In this document: positions 36,156 to 46,283 of the stretch, piece after piece
Layout: the number at the start of each line of letters is the position of its first letter
Numbering within the stretch: position 1 is the stretch's first letter
Origin: Trichostrongylus colubriformis
Lineage: Eukaryota; Nematoda; Chromadorea; Rhabditida; Trichostrongylidae
DNA length: 64,000 bases
Assembly (NCBI GenBank): GCA_963978905.1
Contig: OZ022257.1
Location: forward strand, 53,276,873 to 53,340,872
Direction: 5' to 3'
Notes under the pieces: generated by a model
The model's input: the letters and a program-made list of their open reading frames with translations, nothing else
The model's database searches: none
Told to the model about the DNA's origin: nothing
Program-made: the position numbers and the translations under genes

Positions 36156-36604
36156 CCTTTCCTCGTCAAAAGAGGGCAAGGTGACAGAATAGGAAAAGCA
36201 GGAGGTGCTTCACGGACAACACAGCGGTCTGTAATGGCATATGTAGGTGCCAAGAAAGCGATAAAAAGCCGTACCTAGAGGTGACAGGAAATGTTAAAAC
36301 CACAGCTTTCGATGTCCACTTCAAGCAGCTGGCGGTGAACCTCCCACCTGCACGCTAATGCAATTGTTTCATATGAGCAACATATAATATTAAGTTACGA
36401 TTACGTCTAGGAACCAGGTGAAGGCAACACTTTCCAGCACGTAATGTTGCCGCATATAGATTTTACGTAGGTGGCAGACGCTTTAAGACCGGAAAGGCTA
36501 TCCTACCACCCACCTCGACACATTCCCACTAACGAGGCACTCCAATTTTTTTTCGATTTTTGATAGCTGCTGATTTTCGTTGCAGCACGCGATGCGAAAG
36601 CAGT
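36156..36604. other. no supportable gene
   Basis: Spacer between two SINE-derived structures. Nothing recognised. Confidence 0.5.
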
Positions 36605-36779
36605 GTGCTGAGTTATGGGAAAAAGCTTCGGTCTCGAACGGAACTCCAACCCTCACTTCATGCCTTACGGGCATGCATATGTGCTAATAATAATTAATAA
36701 CAATTAGCACATATGTCCAGAAAGCATGGAGTAAGGGTTCGAGTCCCGTCCGAGACCGACTTTTGCCCATAACTCAGCA
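36605..36779. repeat. head-to-head pair of S1 SINEs forming a 175-bp hairpin
   Basis: Arms of about 80 bp pair around a 14-nt AT spacer (36689-36702). The right arm reads GGGTTCGAGTCCCGTCC, a perfect pol III B box, then GAGACCGACTTTTGCCCATA and ACTCAGCA. The left arm is its inverted copy with several mismatches. The S1 tail continues to about 36795 (GTAACAAC). The same SINE is single-copy at 14754-14890. Confidence 0.8.
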
Positions 36780-39039
36780 TAATTGTAACAACTCTGGATC
36801 CTTTTAGCATTCTGATCGAGACCCGAAACGTGCCTGTTTTTGAGATTGACTACACTTACGAAAGGTAACTAATTGTAAGCTCATATCAAAGATTGACCTG
36901 GCTATAAAAGTACACTATGAGACGCACTGAAATGGAAGAATGTAATTTGTGAAGATTTCTTCAGGAGCGTTATCTCACAGAAGTCACAGAAGCTTGGGCT
37001 AGGGAAAAAATATTTCACCTCGGAGCAGTGCTGTGATGCCTATACATATGACTATCTAGCTGCTCTTGTGAGATATCGCTAGTGTAATGGAAAAGCACGA
37101 TAAACGAAACGCTAAGTGCAGGTTTAAATCCCAGTAGAGCCCGAAGATTCGACCACAATTAGTATCCTTACGGCAATACTCGCGCTGCGAAGCAGCTCAT
37201 CCCGAAAAGCAGAAAACTACAACATGAAAAAACTTTTAGGAGCATGTTTGACTACAGAGAACATCCAGCAATGGGTTCCGAAGTTTCAGAAATGCAACAA
37301 CTAACAAATTCAAATCCGCAGAAACAGGATATGACGAAACGGGAGCGCACTACCGGCTTACACAGAATAAAACTGGACATAAAATTCGGAGCCGCTATTT
37401 TTCGTAGGCTAACCGAGATTAATTCCGAATAACCTGTTGAACACTCATAAAAACTAGTTGCGTAAATAGCGCTCCGAACACCCACCCTTTTTCATTACAG
37501 CTGAAAACAACGGCAGCATAACAAAACAATAAAACTTCAAATAGGCTTGTACGGAATAAAAAAAGGTGCACGTAAAATCAGTAATTTATATGTGCGCGAA
37601 TGACCACTTCTTTGCAGTTTTGAGTAGCTTATGCAGCCAGACGGCAACTGATCACCATTTTTCACGCACGATTAGAGGCTTAAGGAGCAAAACACGCGAG
37701 AGACCATGAAAGCCCAGCAGAGGGATCCATTATGAGATCACTGGGTCCCACTAATAAATAAAAAGGAAAGAATAAAAGTTATTGAAATGTCAGTGATAGT
37801 TCCAGCTGGACGACGTCACTCTTTTGCATGTGTTGGCCGCCCGGCCAGGCATAGGTGGACAAATCCCTTGTTCTTTCAATAATTCGTTTCGCACGGTGTT
37901 ATATTCGTGGAAAGCTTGAGGAGGACAGGTGGTCGTGTGTCCGTGCTTCCCGATATGCTCAAATGAGAAGTTCACTAGTGCATTGTCTGACCCAGCTCAA
38001 ATACCGAGCCCGGATACCCTTCACTGGGTTTGAACGAGTTAAGGTTTAATCAAACAAAGAACATCGCTATCACGTGTAACTACGATCCCATACTTCTGCA
38101 ACTACTCGGTTGCCCCATGCGCGAAGATCGGGACCCGATTGCGTTTAATGTCAACTCAGTGAAGTATGATGTTTTCAAAAGAAGAACTGGAAAATGCATG
38201 TAAATTTATAGTTTAGAAGCCACTTCGTTCGTAGTATTACCACTTCATATCTTAAGGCACTTTATTTGTTCATTTGTGTATGTGTTTTACCTGTTCTCAA
38301 TACATGCAATATGGCATGTTCATCAATAAATAAACAAATAAGGGAAGAAGAATGGAAGAAACATTTTGAAGAGGAGCAGTTACATCGAGTCGAGTACTCA
38401 CGACAGCTTTGATTGCGTTTGAATTGAGGACGCAGTCTTCAAATTGAATTGAACGTCCAAAGATGGTGAATACCCATTCTAGATGGTGGGAACACTCAGT
38501 TGGTGTTCTCTCCGTGAAGAGTTTCTGATTTGCCGTTTTTTGCGATTTTCTATTGGCACTTGTCCAAGGAATTGTTCATCACAGAAAAAAGAAAATCAAA
38601 ACATCACAGAAGCAATGCGACAAAAAGTAATGGCGACTTTCGTATGCACGAGTGATGCCATAAAGAGAGTCCAGCGCGCGTTGAATAAACGGAATTCTCA
38701 GGAAATAATTGCATTATACGTACATGGATGGTCACAGTCTAGCCTTGCAAGGGTGGAGCACACATAGAGGGAGAGGAGGATGCTCACAGATTTCTGCTCG
38801 TTGACAAGCGTCTAGAGTGATTAGTCTTTTGACAAAGTTTTTGGCAGGTGGCAGATTGCTCTCACAAATTTCTGAAGAAAGCGTGCTAGTCAAGGCTGCC
38901 ACTGTCACTTTATTTTTGTTTTGATCTTTCTGCTGTATACATGGAAACTTGCGTGAAATAGGTAGCAAAGGAGCTCTTCAGTTTTTTTTTCCTGCTATGA
39001 ATGGTCTCAAAAAGAGCTGAGAGTTAAAACAAGAAGGCG
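36780..39039. other. no supportable gene
   Basis: After the S1 SINE tail, 2.2 kb of AT-rich DNA. No frame above about 95 codons and no repeat pairs seen. Confidence 0.5.
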
Positions 39040-39460
39040 CTATTCCACTATCACTACCGCAGATACCGCTAGTTGGGTCAAAAAAATTTTGTTCAGGGGG
39101 GTTATTTGGGGTGCTGATCACGAATATGACATCCGTTTTGGCGCTTGCGCCGATGCAGTTGCACCATGTAGGTGCACAACTCCTTTTCACTAAAATCGCT
39201 GAGGCTTTGCCCAGCGGGTTATTTGGGAAAACGCATGTCATATTCGTGATCAGCATCCCAAATAACCTCCCTGGGCAAAGTTTCAGCGATTTTGGTGAAA
39301 CGAGTTGTTGCACCAACGTGGTGCAATTGCACCAAGTTGGCGCAAACGCCAAGAACTATATTCGTAATCAGCACCCTGAATAACTCCTAAAGGCGAAGTT
39401 TCAGCAAAAACTATTCTTTCGAACCAACTGGCGGTATCTGAGGCATTGATAGTGGAGTAG
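39040..39460. mobile_element. 421-bp foldback with nested internal palindromes
   Basis: The outer ends CTATTCCACTATCACTACCG and (inverted) CTACTCCACTATCAATGCCT extend about 60 bp as inverted repeats. Inside, CTTTGCCCAGCGGGTTATTT is mirrored by AAATAACCTCCCTGGGCAAA around 39250. A block ending CACGAATATGACAT occurs three times in alternating orientation (about 39110, 39240, 39360). No coding potential. Confidence 0.7.
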
Positions 39461-39740
39461 TGCCAAGACGAGCATATGGAAATGGTTGTTCTGGGAGCAT
39501 TATCCGTTGAAATCAGTTCAAGATTCATATAGAGAAACTTCGAAAAACCGCCGTGTCAAATGTGGGAGAGCATAGAATCGCATACGATCACGCAAAAATA
39601 CCTCCTAGAGTCTGAACGAGTTTTCTACCCACTTGTGGAATACAGGAACTGGGAAATTTGACCAAAATTCACCTCTCCGTAGGAGCGGACAGCATGAAGG
39701 ACCCACAGCGGAACACCCAAAATTGACGGATTTCTATCGC

Positions 39741-40139
39741 TGTCAGAAGCGATTTTTTTCAATGTTTGACGCAAATTCCTAAACATGTTCCTCATTCGAC
39801 TTCATTTCAGAGAAGGAGAGATGGCGTGTTTTTTTGTGGCAAGCTATCCGACCGTCACTGTGCAGCTGGTTGACTTCTTGCTTTGGCGGACAGAGGAACC
39901 CACAGCTGTGAAGTGCGTATATATGCAGAAGCACTGACTCATCTACTTGCACCTTCAGTTACTCCTTACTTCAGAGTAGTTTGCGCTTTCACGATAATTT
40001 GCGCCTTCATTTAGTATAATTTGCGCCCATTATGACAACATTTGTGTTGGGCTTTTTCGCTAATCCTTTTGATGGTTTATATGCTTGTGCGACAAATTCT
40101 TATTGCTTTGCTTGCTTAGTTTAATTACCCAAGTTTGAG
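39741..40139 (+). repeat. left LTR-like direct repeat
   Basis: Starts TGTCAGAAGCGATTTTTTTC and ends near TTAATTACCCAAGTTTGAG. It aligns end to end with 41586-41995 in the same orientation. TATATAT at 39918-39924 sits where a U3 promoter is expected. Confidence 0.8.
39918..39924 (+). promoter_or_regulatory. TATA-like box in left LTR
   Basis: GCGTATATATGCAG. The equivalent site is conserved in the right repeat at 41763-41770, which supports a real element promoter. The start site is not determined. Confidence 0.45.
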
Positions 40140-40180
40140 CTCACTCTCATTCACATAGCAGCAGTCCATCATCAAGAAGT

Positions 40181-40784
40181 ATGAAGAACGAGGGACCATA
40201 TGTGGCAAGCATGACAGAACTCACACGAAAACAATTTGATCGTTTTCGTACCGTCTTCACCGAGACGGTGGAGATTTACGAAAATGATTTTCCGACCATA
40301 TCGCCCCGACTTATCGATATTATCTCATGTGTGAGAGAGAAGCTTAGACAAGCTGGCATGCCACCGAAATTGGTAAAACTCAACGGATGTGCTGCTTCGC
40401 ATGTGGCTTCTGCTGACGATTTCCCATACGCTGATCGTGATCTCATTCTTCCGATGAAGGTGGAGAAATCAGTAGTTTCGATAAGGCTCGTGAAGCTGTA
40501 TTTGTCACTATCATGGATATGATGCCATCGGCAAATAAAAGAAAAATCAATGCAGACACTTTGAAGGATGTTTATATTGGCAAAATTGTTAAGGTGTCCG
40601 GTGATGACGATCGTTGGTCGTTGTTCTCGCTTCACAACGACGTTGGACGGTGTATCGCATTGAGGTTTGTCGATAAAATGCGCCGACAATTTGAATTCTC
40701 CGTCGATTGTTCCAAATCACCCTCGATTCACTGCTGGACGATTTGAATACTCCTGAACCAAAGGTCTACATTGAAAGCATGTGA
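40181..40784 (+). pseudogene. TENT5/FAM46 nucleotidyltransferase fragment (captured, frameshifted)
   Basis: Three adjacent frames together match the N-terminal catalytic part of TENT5 (FAM46) non-canonical poly(A) polymerases, which adenylate mRNAs in animals. Recognisable blocks are FPTISPRLIDIIS, KLVKLNGCAASHV (family LNGSAASHV), PYADRDLI (the catalytic D-x-D, family DLD), DRWSLFSLHND, FVDKMRRQFEFSVD and, in the last frame, FQITLDSLLD. Frame changes lie near 40465 and 40708, and the last frame stops at 40782-40784. The G-S motif Ser is Cys and D-L-D is D-R-D here, so activity is unlikely even apart from the breaks. No intron interrupts ~560 bp, which suggests an RNA-mediated capture. It starts 42 bp after the left LTR and lies in the same orientation as the gag-like ORF. 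The C-terminal half of the family is absent. Confidence 0.75.
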
Positions 40785-40807
40785 ACGATGACGATGACCC
40801 CCTTCTT

Positions 40808-41557
40808 ATGGATTGCGGAGCTATCGAAAGTGCGCTGTCCGACCAGTTGCAACTTCTTGATGGACTTCGTTCCAATCTACAAGAGATTCGCACGGCCCTT
40901 GAAGAGGAAGAGAAAAAGGAGAGAGTCTCCTTCAAAGCCGAAGTCAGACAAGCCATCCAAAGCCTTCAAAATATGGTGGAAGACGTGCTGGACACACTTG
41001 AACGTCACCCAGTTGCTCACTCGACAAGCAGTACCTCCACGCAAAACGAAGATGATCCGTTTCACTCTCGCGACGAGAAAAAACGCCGAGTGGATGAGGA
41101 TCTGCGACATCTGCGGCGGGAACATGTGCGACTCACAGCTATCATCAACGACCTCATGAGGCAACCAACCGGCCTACCCCACGACTTCCAGCACGGAATT
41201 ATTAACCGAGAGGAAGAAAGATTTGTGCGCTGTGCGCTTTGCAATGCTATAGGCAACCACTATTCCGACTCATTCACGGTGGGAAGGACAGTAGAGGATA
41301 GACGACGATCCCTGCATGACACAGGAAGGTGCGAACGCTGTCTGGAATATTGTATGAGGGTCAAAAGCTGTCGCAAGTACTACACGCGATGTTACCATTG
41401 TCGACAGCTCGATCATCACTCCGCGACCTGCGAACTCCCTGATCAAAGTGAAGAAATCATCGGTCGACTGTCAAAAGCACGCAGTGATCAGGCTCGCTGT
41501 GTGCTGCACTTGATAAAGCTACAACAGCAGCTGAATGTTCTTTCCAAGGGAGACTGA
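40808..41557 (+). CDS. gag-like protein with CCHC zinc knuckle
   Basis: The frame is open from 40775 and would read GTG at 40781, but the first ATG is at 40808, giving 249 residues. Counting from 40781, residues ~15-75 and ~98-127 are rich in Glu, Lys, Arg and Leu with heptad character (likely coiled coil). Residues 204-217 form a canonical C-x2-C-x4-H-x4-C knuckle, preceded by further Cys pairs (C151-x2-C154 with H160; C184-x2-C187). This resembles gag-like proteins I associate with nematode Pao/BEL-type retrotransposons. It would bind element RNA in particles. It has no protease or RT continuation and stops 28 bp before the right repeat. It is intact, in contrast to the adjacent TENT5 fragment. 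Confidence 0.65.
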   Translation: MDCGAIESALSDQLQLLDGLRSNLQEIRTALEEEEKKERVSFKAEVRQAIQSLQNMVEDVLDTLERHPVAHSTSSTSTQNEDDPFHSRDEKKRRVDEDLRHLRREHVRLTAIINDLMRQPTGLPHDFQHGIINREEERFVRCALCNAIGNHYSDSFTVGRTVEDRRRSLHDTGRCERCLEYCMRVKSCRKYYTRCYHCRQLDHHSATCELPDQSEEIIGRLSKARSDQARCVLHLIKLQQQLNVLSKGD

Positions 41558-41585
41558 AGCACGATTGCGCGGGTGGGAATATCGC

Positions 41586-41995
41586 TGTTAGAAGCGATTT
41601 TTTTCAATCTTCGATGCAAATTTCTAAACATGTTTCTTATTCGACTTTATTACAGAGAAAGAGATACGGCGTGGTTTTTTGTGGCAAGCTATCTCACCGT
41701 CACTGTGCAGCTCTCTGACTTCTTGCTTTGGCGGACAGAAGAACCCACAGCTGTGAAGTGCGTATATATACAGAAGCACAGTGACCATCTACTTGCGCCT
41801 TCAGTTACTCCTTACTTCAGAGTAGTTTACGCCTTCACGATAATTTGTGCCTTCATTTGGTATAATTTGCGCCCTTTATGACAATATTTGTGTTTAAGCT
41901 TTTTCGCTAATCCTTTTAATGGTTTATATGCTTGTGCGGCAATTTTTGTTGCTTTGCATGCTCTGTTTGATTACCCAAATTTAAGGTAAACGATT
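41586..41995 (+). repeat. right LTR-like direct repeat
   Basis: Starts TGTTAGAAGCGATTTTTTTC and ends near GATTACCCAAATTTAAG. The TATA-like box is at 41763-41770. The mismatches to the left repeat imply an old insertion or gene conversion history. Confidence 0.8.
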
Positions 41996-44907
41996 CGCGC
42001 TCTTTCGTGGTGTACTGTACGATTATCAATCCGCGTGGCTCGGTGCAGACAAGCTTATGAACTCGAAGGCATATTAATTCCCATCAGCGGATACTCGTCT
42101 CCACGGTCGAAAACGAAATGCGATTTAGCATTGTTACCTAGAGAAGACACTATACGTACGGGAAACGGATTGGAAACGTGTATCACAAAGTGAAAAACAT
42201 TTATCTGTAGGTTTTTTAAATAAGTTTTGTGCAAGTTTCATGATTCAAAAGTGTATAGCGAAGAAACCCTTTGTTTACAGTCTAACCTTTCCGTGCCATT
42301 TTCCTCTTGCCATTTTCCCACTGTAAAAAATGCCTTTGGTGCCTTCGGAGATGCACAACAAAGATAGCATGGGCATAAAAGCGCAGCTCCGCAACAAGTG
42401 CTCCTCAGTGTAGCCGTTCGCTCGTCCGGATTAGGTGCGCTTTCTTCTCTCTGGAGCTTTCTTGCCTTCTAAATTGTAATTTCTTGTTTCAGTACGGTGC
42501 TGTGGTGCTGTGGTGCAATCTGTGCTTATCTTTGGTGCTTTGGTGCTCTCTGTGCGTGCAGTTCGTGCAGGTCGTGCTCACTCTGGTGCTTGCTTTGGTG
42601 CGATCTGGTGCAGGTAGATTTTGGTGCCTATTTGATTTGTATTGTATTACTCTTTGCAACCTTTTTGCCTATATATGGTAAATTCGTATCGTTTGTATTT
42701 GTAGCATTTCAGGTCTAGTTATTTTGATGTGTTATTCATCGGTATTTTTTGTTTGTTTAATTACCCAAGTTTGAGGTCTGGAAATAAAGTTACCGCGTGG
42801 CAAAGTGTTCTATCACAACGTGACTGAAAGCATTTTCAATCGGTATAAAATTCGTCAGATGAGATTGGAGGCAGTAGATGGCTAGCCGATGAAGGTGAAA
42901 ACAAAATCAGGCTAAACCCCTCGAATCTCTCGAATTGCGAATCTGCTCCCTATCTTCAACGACTGATATGGCGACGGGCGCCTTCATACTTTGCGGTAGT
43001 GCTGACGTGCCTGCCCGCAACAGAGTATGGCTGTGTTCACAGCAGTGATTTAGATTGTGGGCACGGACGGAAACGCAAAGACGACGAAGCCACGTCTTAC
43101 CGCCGGCAAATCGGAGTATGAAGGCGGCCGAAGGCGCTTGGTGCGAGACCAGGCGAAGAGAGGCGAATAGATCGGAAAAGGAACATAGGAATGACAGAGA
43201 CGCGGATTGTGTGGTCTACTAACCACGACCGATTAGCTTTTTTGTACCGAATTAAGCGGCACTAGCGCCCTAGTTGCTAACTGGTGCTGCAAGGGTTCAC
43301 CGCGCATAGACACAAAAGGATCTATATGTTCGATGAAGAATCAGTTTACAACGATAATCGCGAGGTTTTGCTCGGAAAGACGCGAAGCATTACCACAATG
43401 AAAGCGCTGGAAATAGAAGAAACAAAAAGACAATTGGCAAATTGAGCCTGAAAATGTCGACGAGATTAAAGGAGATATGTCAGTCATCGAGGTGCATGGC
43501 ACTTTTGCATGCCTCAAAACAATAACTAAGGACGCTTTCAAAAGCACAGGGATCTTTAGAGCATGAATGCAGCATTGACCTCGTGATTAACTCATTTAAA
43601 AGCTATAATTTTTTCATACAGAATGTGCTGTAGAAGTTGCACGACACAAGCATAATATGAATTCATCTATACAAATGCGCAGGACCCAGGTCAAAAGGAC
43701 CTGAAGTCACCTATGCCTACCAAGTGTTGCTATCACTACTAATGGAAGTCCTCGTGTTCAACATCAACCGACTGGAAAGAAACAGTGGAGTAGAATCATT
43801 GATTAGGGGTGCTTTAAACTTCAACATCAATAGCAACCCGTAAAAGCCATAGATACATAAAATACCATGATAAGCTTTCTGAAAGATATTCCTCTTGAGA
43901 TGGGTGACCCGAAGGGCACCACCTTGGATTTTTCGACAGAAAACTTGCGGTTTGTTCCAGGTTTTTTAGCTAGAACCACACATTCATTTAAACATTCCAA
44001 GACTCTGAGCTTTGCAAAAAGAAGCTTCTGGAACTCAGCTGGAAAGTCCGTCGCCCATAAATCCAGTCTCAATGGAATAATATTTTTGTGAAGCAAAAGA
44101 CACATATGGCTTTGCTGCGGCAGCACTCTATAGGATTCTACCGAGGATCAAGGTATGAAAAGCATCGTTAAAGTTGGTCATTATCTCCCAAAGGAAAGTG
44201 CTTTCCATTACCGCGATTCTCTTCACAGGAAAGAAATTCCGGGAAGTTAATCTCGGTCTTCTACCATAGAGCGATCCGCATTCACTCTCGACGATTGATG
44301 AGCGCGTATACGTGCTTAGATTTCGGAAAGGTGAAAAACTGTCAGAAGCTGAGCAGCATCGAGGAAGATGCCAAAGGAAGGACATATGCTACGGCGTAGT
44401 AGACAAGGTTACTGCATGTCAGAGCCTGAGAAAAGGTGTTTTCATACGCAAAGTTTCGTAAAGTTCTTTAGGGAAGTGGGCTTTAGTTGTGACGTTATTC
44501 CGAGAGAGGAAGTCCGACTAGGGATTTTCTCTGTAAAAAGAATGTTCAAGACATACTCACTGCACTGAAAATACTCACGGGATGTCTTGTGATAAACATG
44601 AGGGCGCTTTCGTCCACCTTCCACTCCAGGCAATAATTTCAATTTTTTCCTAGGTACAGGTGTACTTTGAGAACCAGGTTTTGTTTTGAGGCGCTGCTTC
44701 TGAATTTGGAAAACTGCCCGAGGAATCGGCTTGCCCAGGAGTCTCTCTCAGCTCCAAAAGGAATTGCTTAAATATTCAGCATATGGGCTACTACGAATCA
44801 CTTTCAGCTTACACACCACATTTGGACTGGTGGACTGGAGAATAGATTCTTTTCTTCTGTTTTTCAAAATTTAAATTTTTGTTATAATACTTCGTTTCAG
44901 CATTCTA
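41996..44907. other. no clear gene; possible further LTR remnant and GGTGC-rich tract
   Basis: At 42752-42776 the string TTTAATTACCCAAGTTTGAG repeats the 3' end of the left LTR and is followed by GGTCTGGAAATAAAG. Upstream, GGGCATAAAAGCGCAG (about 42371) resembles a TATA region. This may be a related LTR end. The 43.8-44.6 kb stretch has moderate open frames on both strands, none assignable. No gene is supported. Confidence 0.4.
42493..42632 (+). repeat. degenerate GGTGC/GTGCT repeat tract, G/T-rich strand
   Basis: The motif GGTGC or GTGCT/GTGCA recurs about ten times in 140 bp, with strong strand asymmetry (G and T on the plus strand). Low-complexity; translations in all plus frames are Cys/Leu/Trp-rich nonsense. 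Confidence 0.7.
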
Positions 44908-46283
44908 TTGGGGTGAGGAATAAGTTCCCGCGGTTTTTTTCGACCCCGTTTTTCACATTGTTTCCACCATCTTTCGACGATGATTATGTATGTTTTCGAG
45001 ATAGCTTTTTTTGCTCTACGAAAAGATTCTATCTGCTTTTCGATTCCTTTGACTACCTAATATTTATGAGGTTTGGAAATGAAGTAAGCTGCAGGCTAAA
45101 ATTGGCGCTCTCGACACCTCATCTTCCCAGTCTACCATCGGGATCAAAAAATGCAAATGTATAAGATTTCGATTGAGCTTTTCCAGCTCTACAGAAGGGT
45201 ACTACTTTTTATACAAATCGCTCAACTTTTTGCTGTTTTTAAGGCTCACAAAGGCAGTACTCGCAAAAGTATGCAATTTCGTTATCTTCTCTCCCTAGCC
45301 TACCATCGAGATCAAAGAGAATATCCAGGTTAGCATTCGATAGAGCTCTTCTTGCTCTATAAGATGATACCACTCTTCTTTTGAATCTTTTCATATTTCA
45401 GTCTATAGGAATAAGGTTTTACCTGTTTTTCAACTCAAAATTACGTGATGGAAATGAATTTTTTTGGCACAATGTTTTGTACTATACGATAGAGCTCTTT
45501 TCACTCTACATGATATTGCTTGCAGTTTTTGTTCAAATAAATTTTTACCTTCCTACAAATCATTTAAAAGTCGACGAAATCGAGCATTTTTGACACCATG
45601 TGACGAAAATGCTCGATATTGTCGACTTTTAAATGATCTGTAAGAAGAGAAAAATTTATTTGAACAAAAACTGCAAGCAATATCATGTAGAGTGAAAAGA
45701 GCTCTATCGTATAGTGCAAAACATTGTGCCAAAAAAATTCATTTTCATCACGTAATTTTGAGTTGAAAAACAGGTAAAACCTTATTCCTATAGACTGAAA
45801 TATGAAAAGATTCAAAAGAAGAGTGGTATCATCTTGTAGAGCAAGAAGAGCTCTATCGAATGCTAACCTGGATATTCTCTTTGATCTCGATGGTAGGCTA
45901 GGGAGAGAAGGGAGAGATTGCATACTTTTGCGAGTACTGCCTTTGTGAGCCTTAAAAACAGCAAAAAGTTGAGCGATTTGTATAAAAAGTAGTACCCTTC
46001 TGTAGAGCTGGAAAAGCTCAATCGAAATCTTATACATTTGCATTCTTTGATCCCGATGGTAGACTGGGAAGATGAGGTGTCGAGAGCGCCATTTTAGCCT
46101 GCAGCTTACTTCATTCGAAATCTCATAAATATTAGGTAGTCAAAGGAATCGAAAAGCAGATAGAATCATTTCGTAGAGCAAAAAAACTCTATCGAAAACA
46201 TACATAAACATCGTCGAAAGATGGTGGGAACAATGTGAAAAACGGGGTTGAAAAAAACCGCGGGAACTTATTCCTCAACCCAA
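44908..46283. mobile_element. 1,376-bp near-perfect palindrome with mariner-like ends
   Basis: The ends TTGGGGTGAGGAATAAGTTC and (inverted) TTGGGTTGAGGAATAAGTTC are flanked by TA on both sides. The left arm 44908-45590 and the right arm 45606-46283 are near-identical inverted copies with only a 15-nt centre. Within each arm a ~30-nt motif (GATAGAGCTCTTCTTGCTCT and variants) recurs about four times at ~150-175 bp spacing (about 44996, 45170, 45337, 45487). No transposase. The long antiparallel frames sharing the same peptide (45151-45333 plus, 45564-46043 minus) are the two arms of one palindrome. Confidence 0.9.

Larger units (their letters stand above)
39741..41995 (+). mobile_element. non-autonomous LTR-retrotransposon-like element carrying a captured host gene fragment
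   Basis: Direct repeats of ~400 bp (39741-40139 and 41586-41995, about nine bases in ten identical by eye) flank 1.45 kb of internal sequence. That interior holds, in order, a TENT5/FAM46-like fragment, a gag-like CCHC ORF and a purine-rich tract (GCGGGTGGGAAT, about 41567-41578) just before the right repeat, in the polypurine-tract position. Both repeats begin TGT(C/T)AGAAGCG and contain a TATA-like box. There is no protease, reverse transcriptase or integrase, so movement would need proteins in trans. The LTR 3' ends and target duplication are not clear, and no primer-binding site was recognised. Confidence 0.7.

Noticed and set aside
36735..36755. Perfect tRNA B box, candidate tRNA gene
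   Set aside because: No cloverleaf can be completed upstream; the sequence is shared with the S1 SINE at 14754, so it is a SINE head.
42484..42718. Cys/Leu/Trp-rich frames that look like membrane peptides
   Set aside because: They translate a GGTGC/GTGCT low-complexity tract.
43827..44642. Run of moderate frames on both strands
   Set aside because: No domain, inconsistent strand and no splice pattern.
45151..46043. Two frames on opposite strands encoding the same peptide (MQMYKISIELFQ...)
   Set aside because: They are the two arms of one inverted repeat; AT-rich and without any domain.
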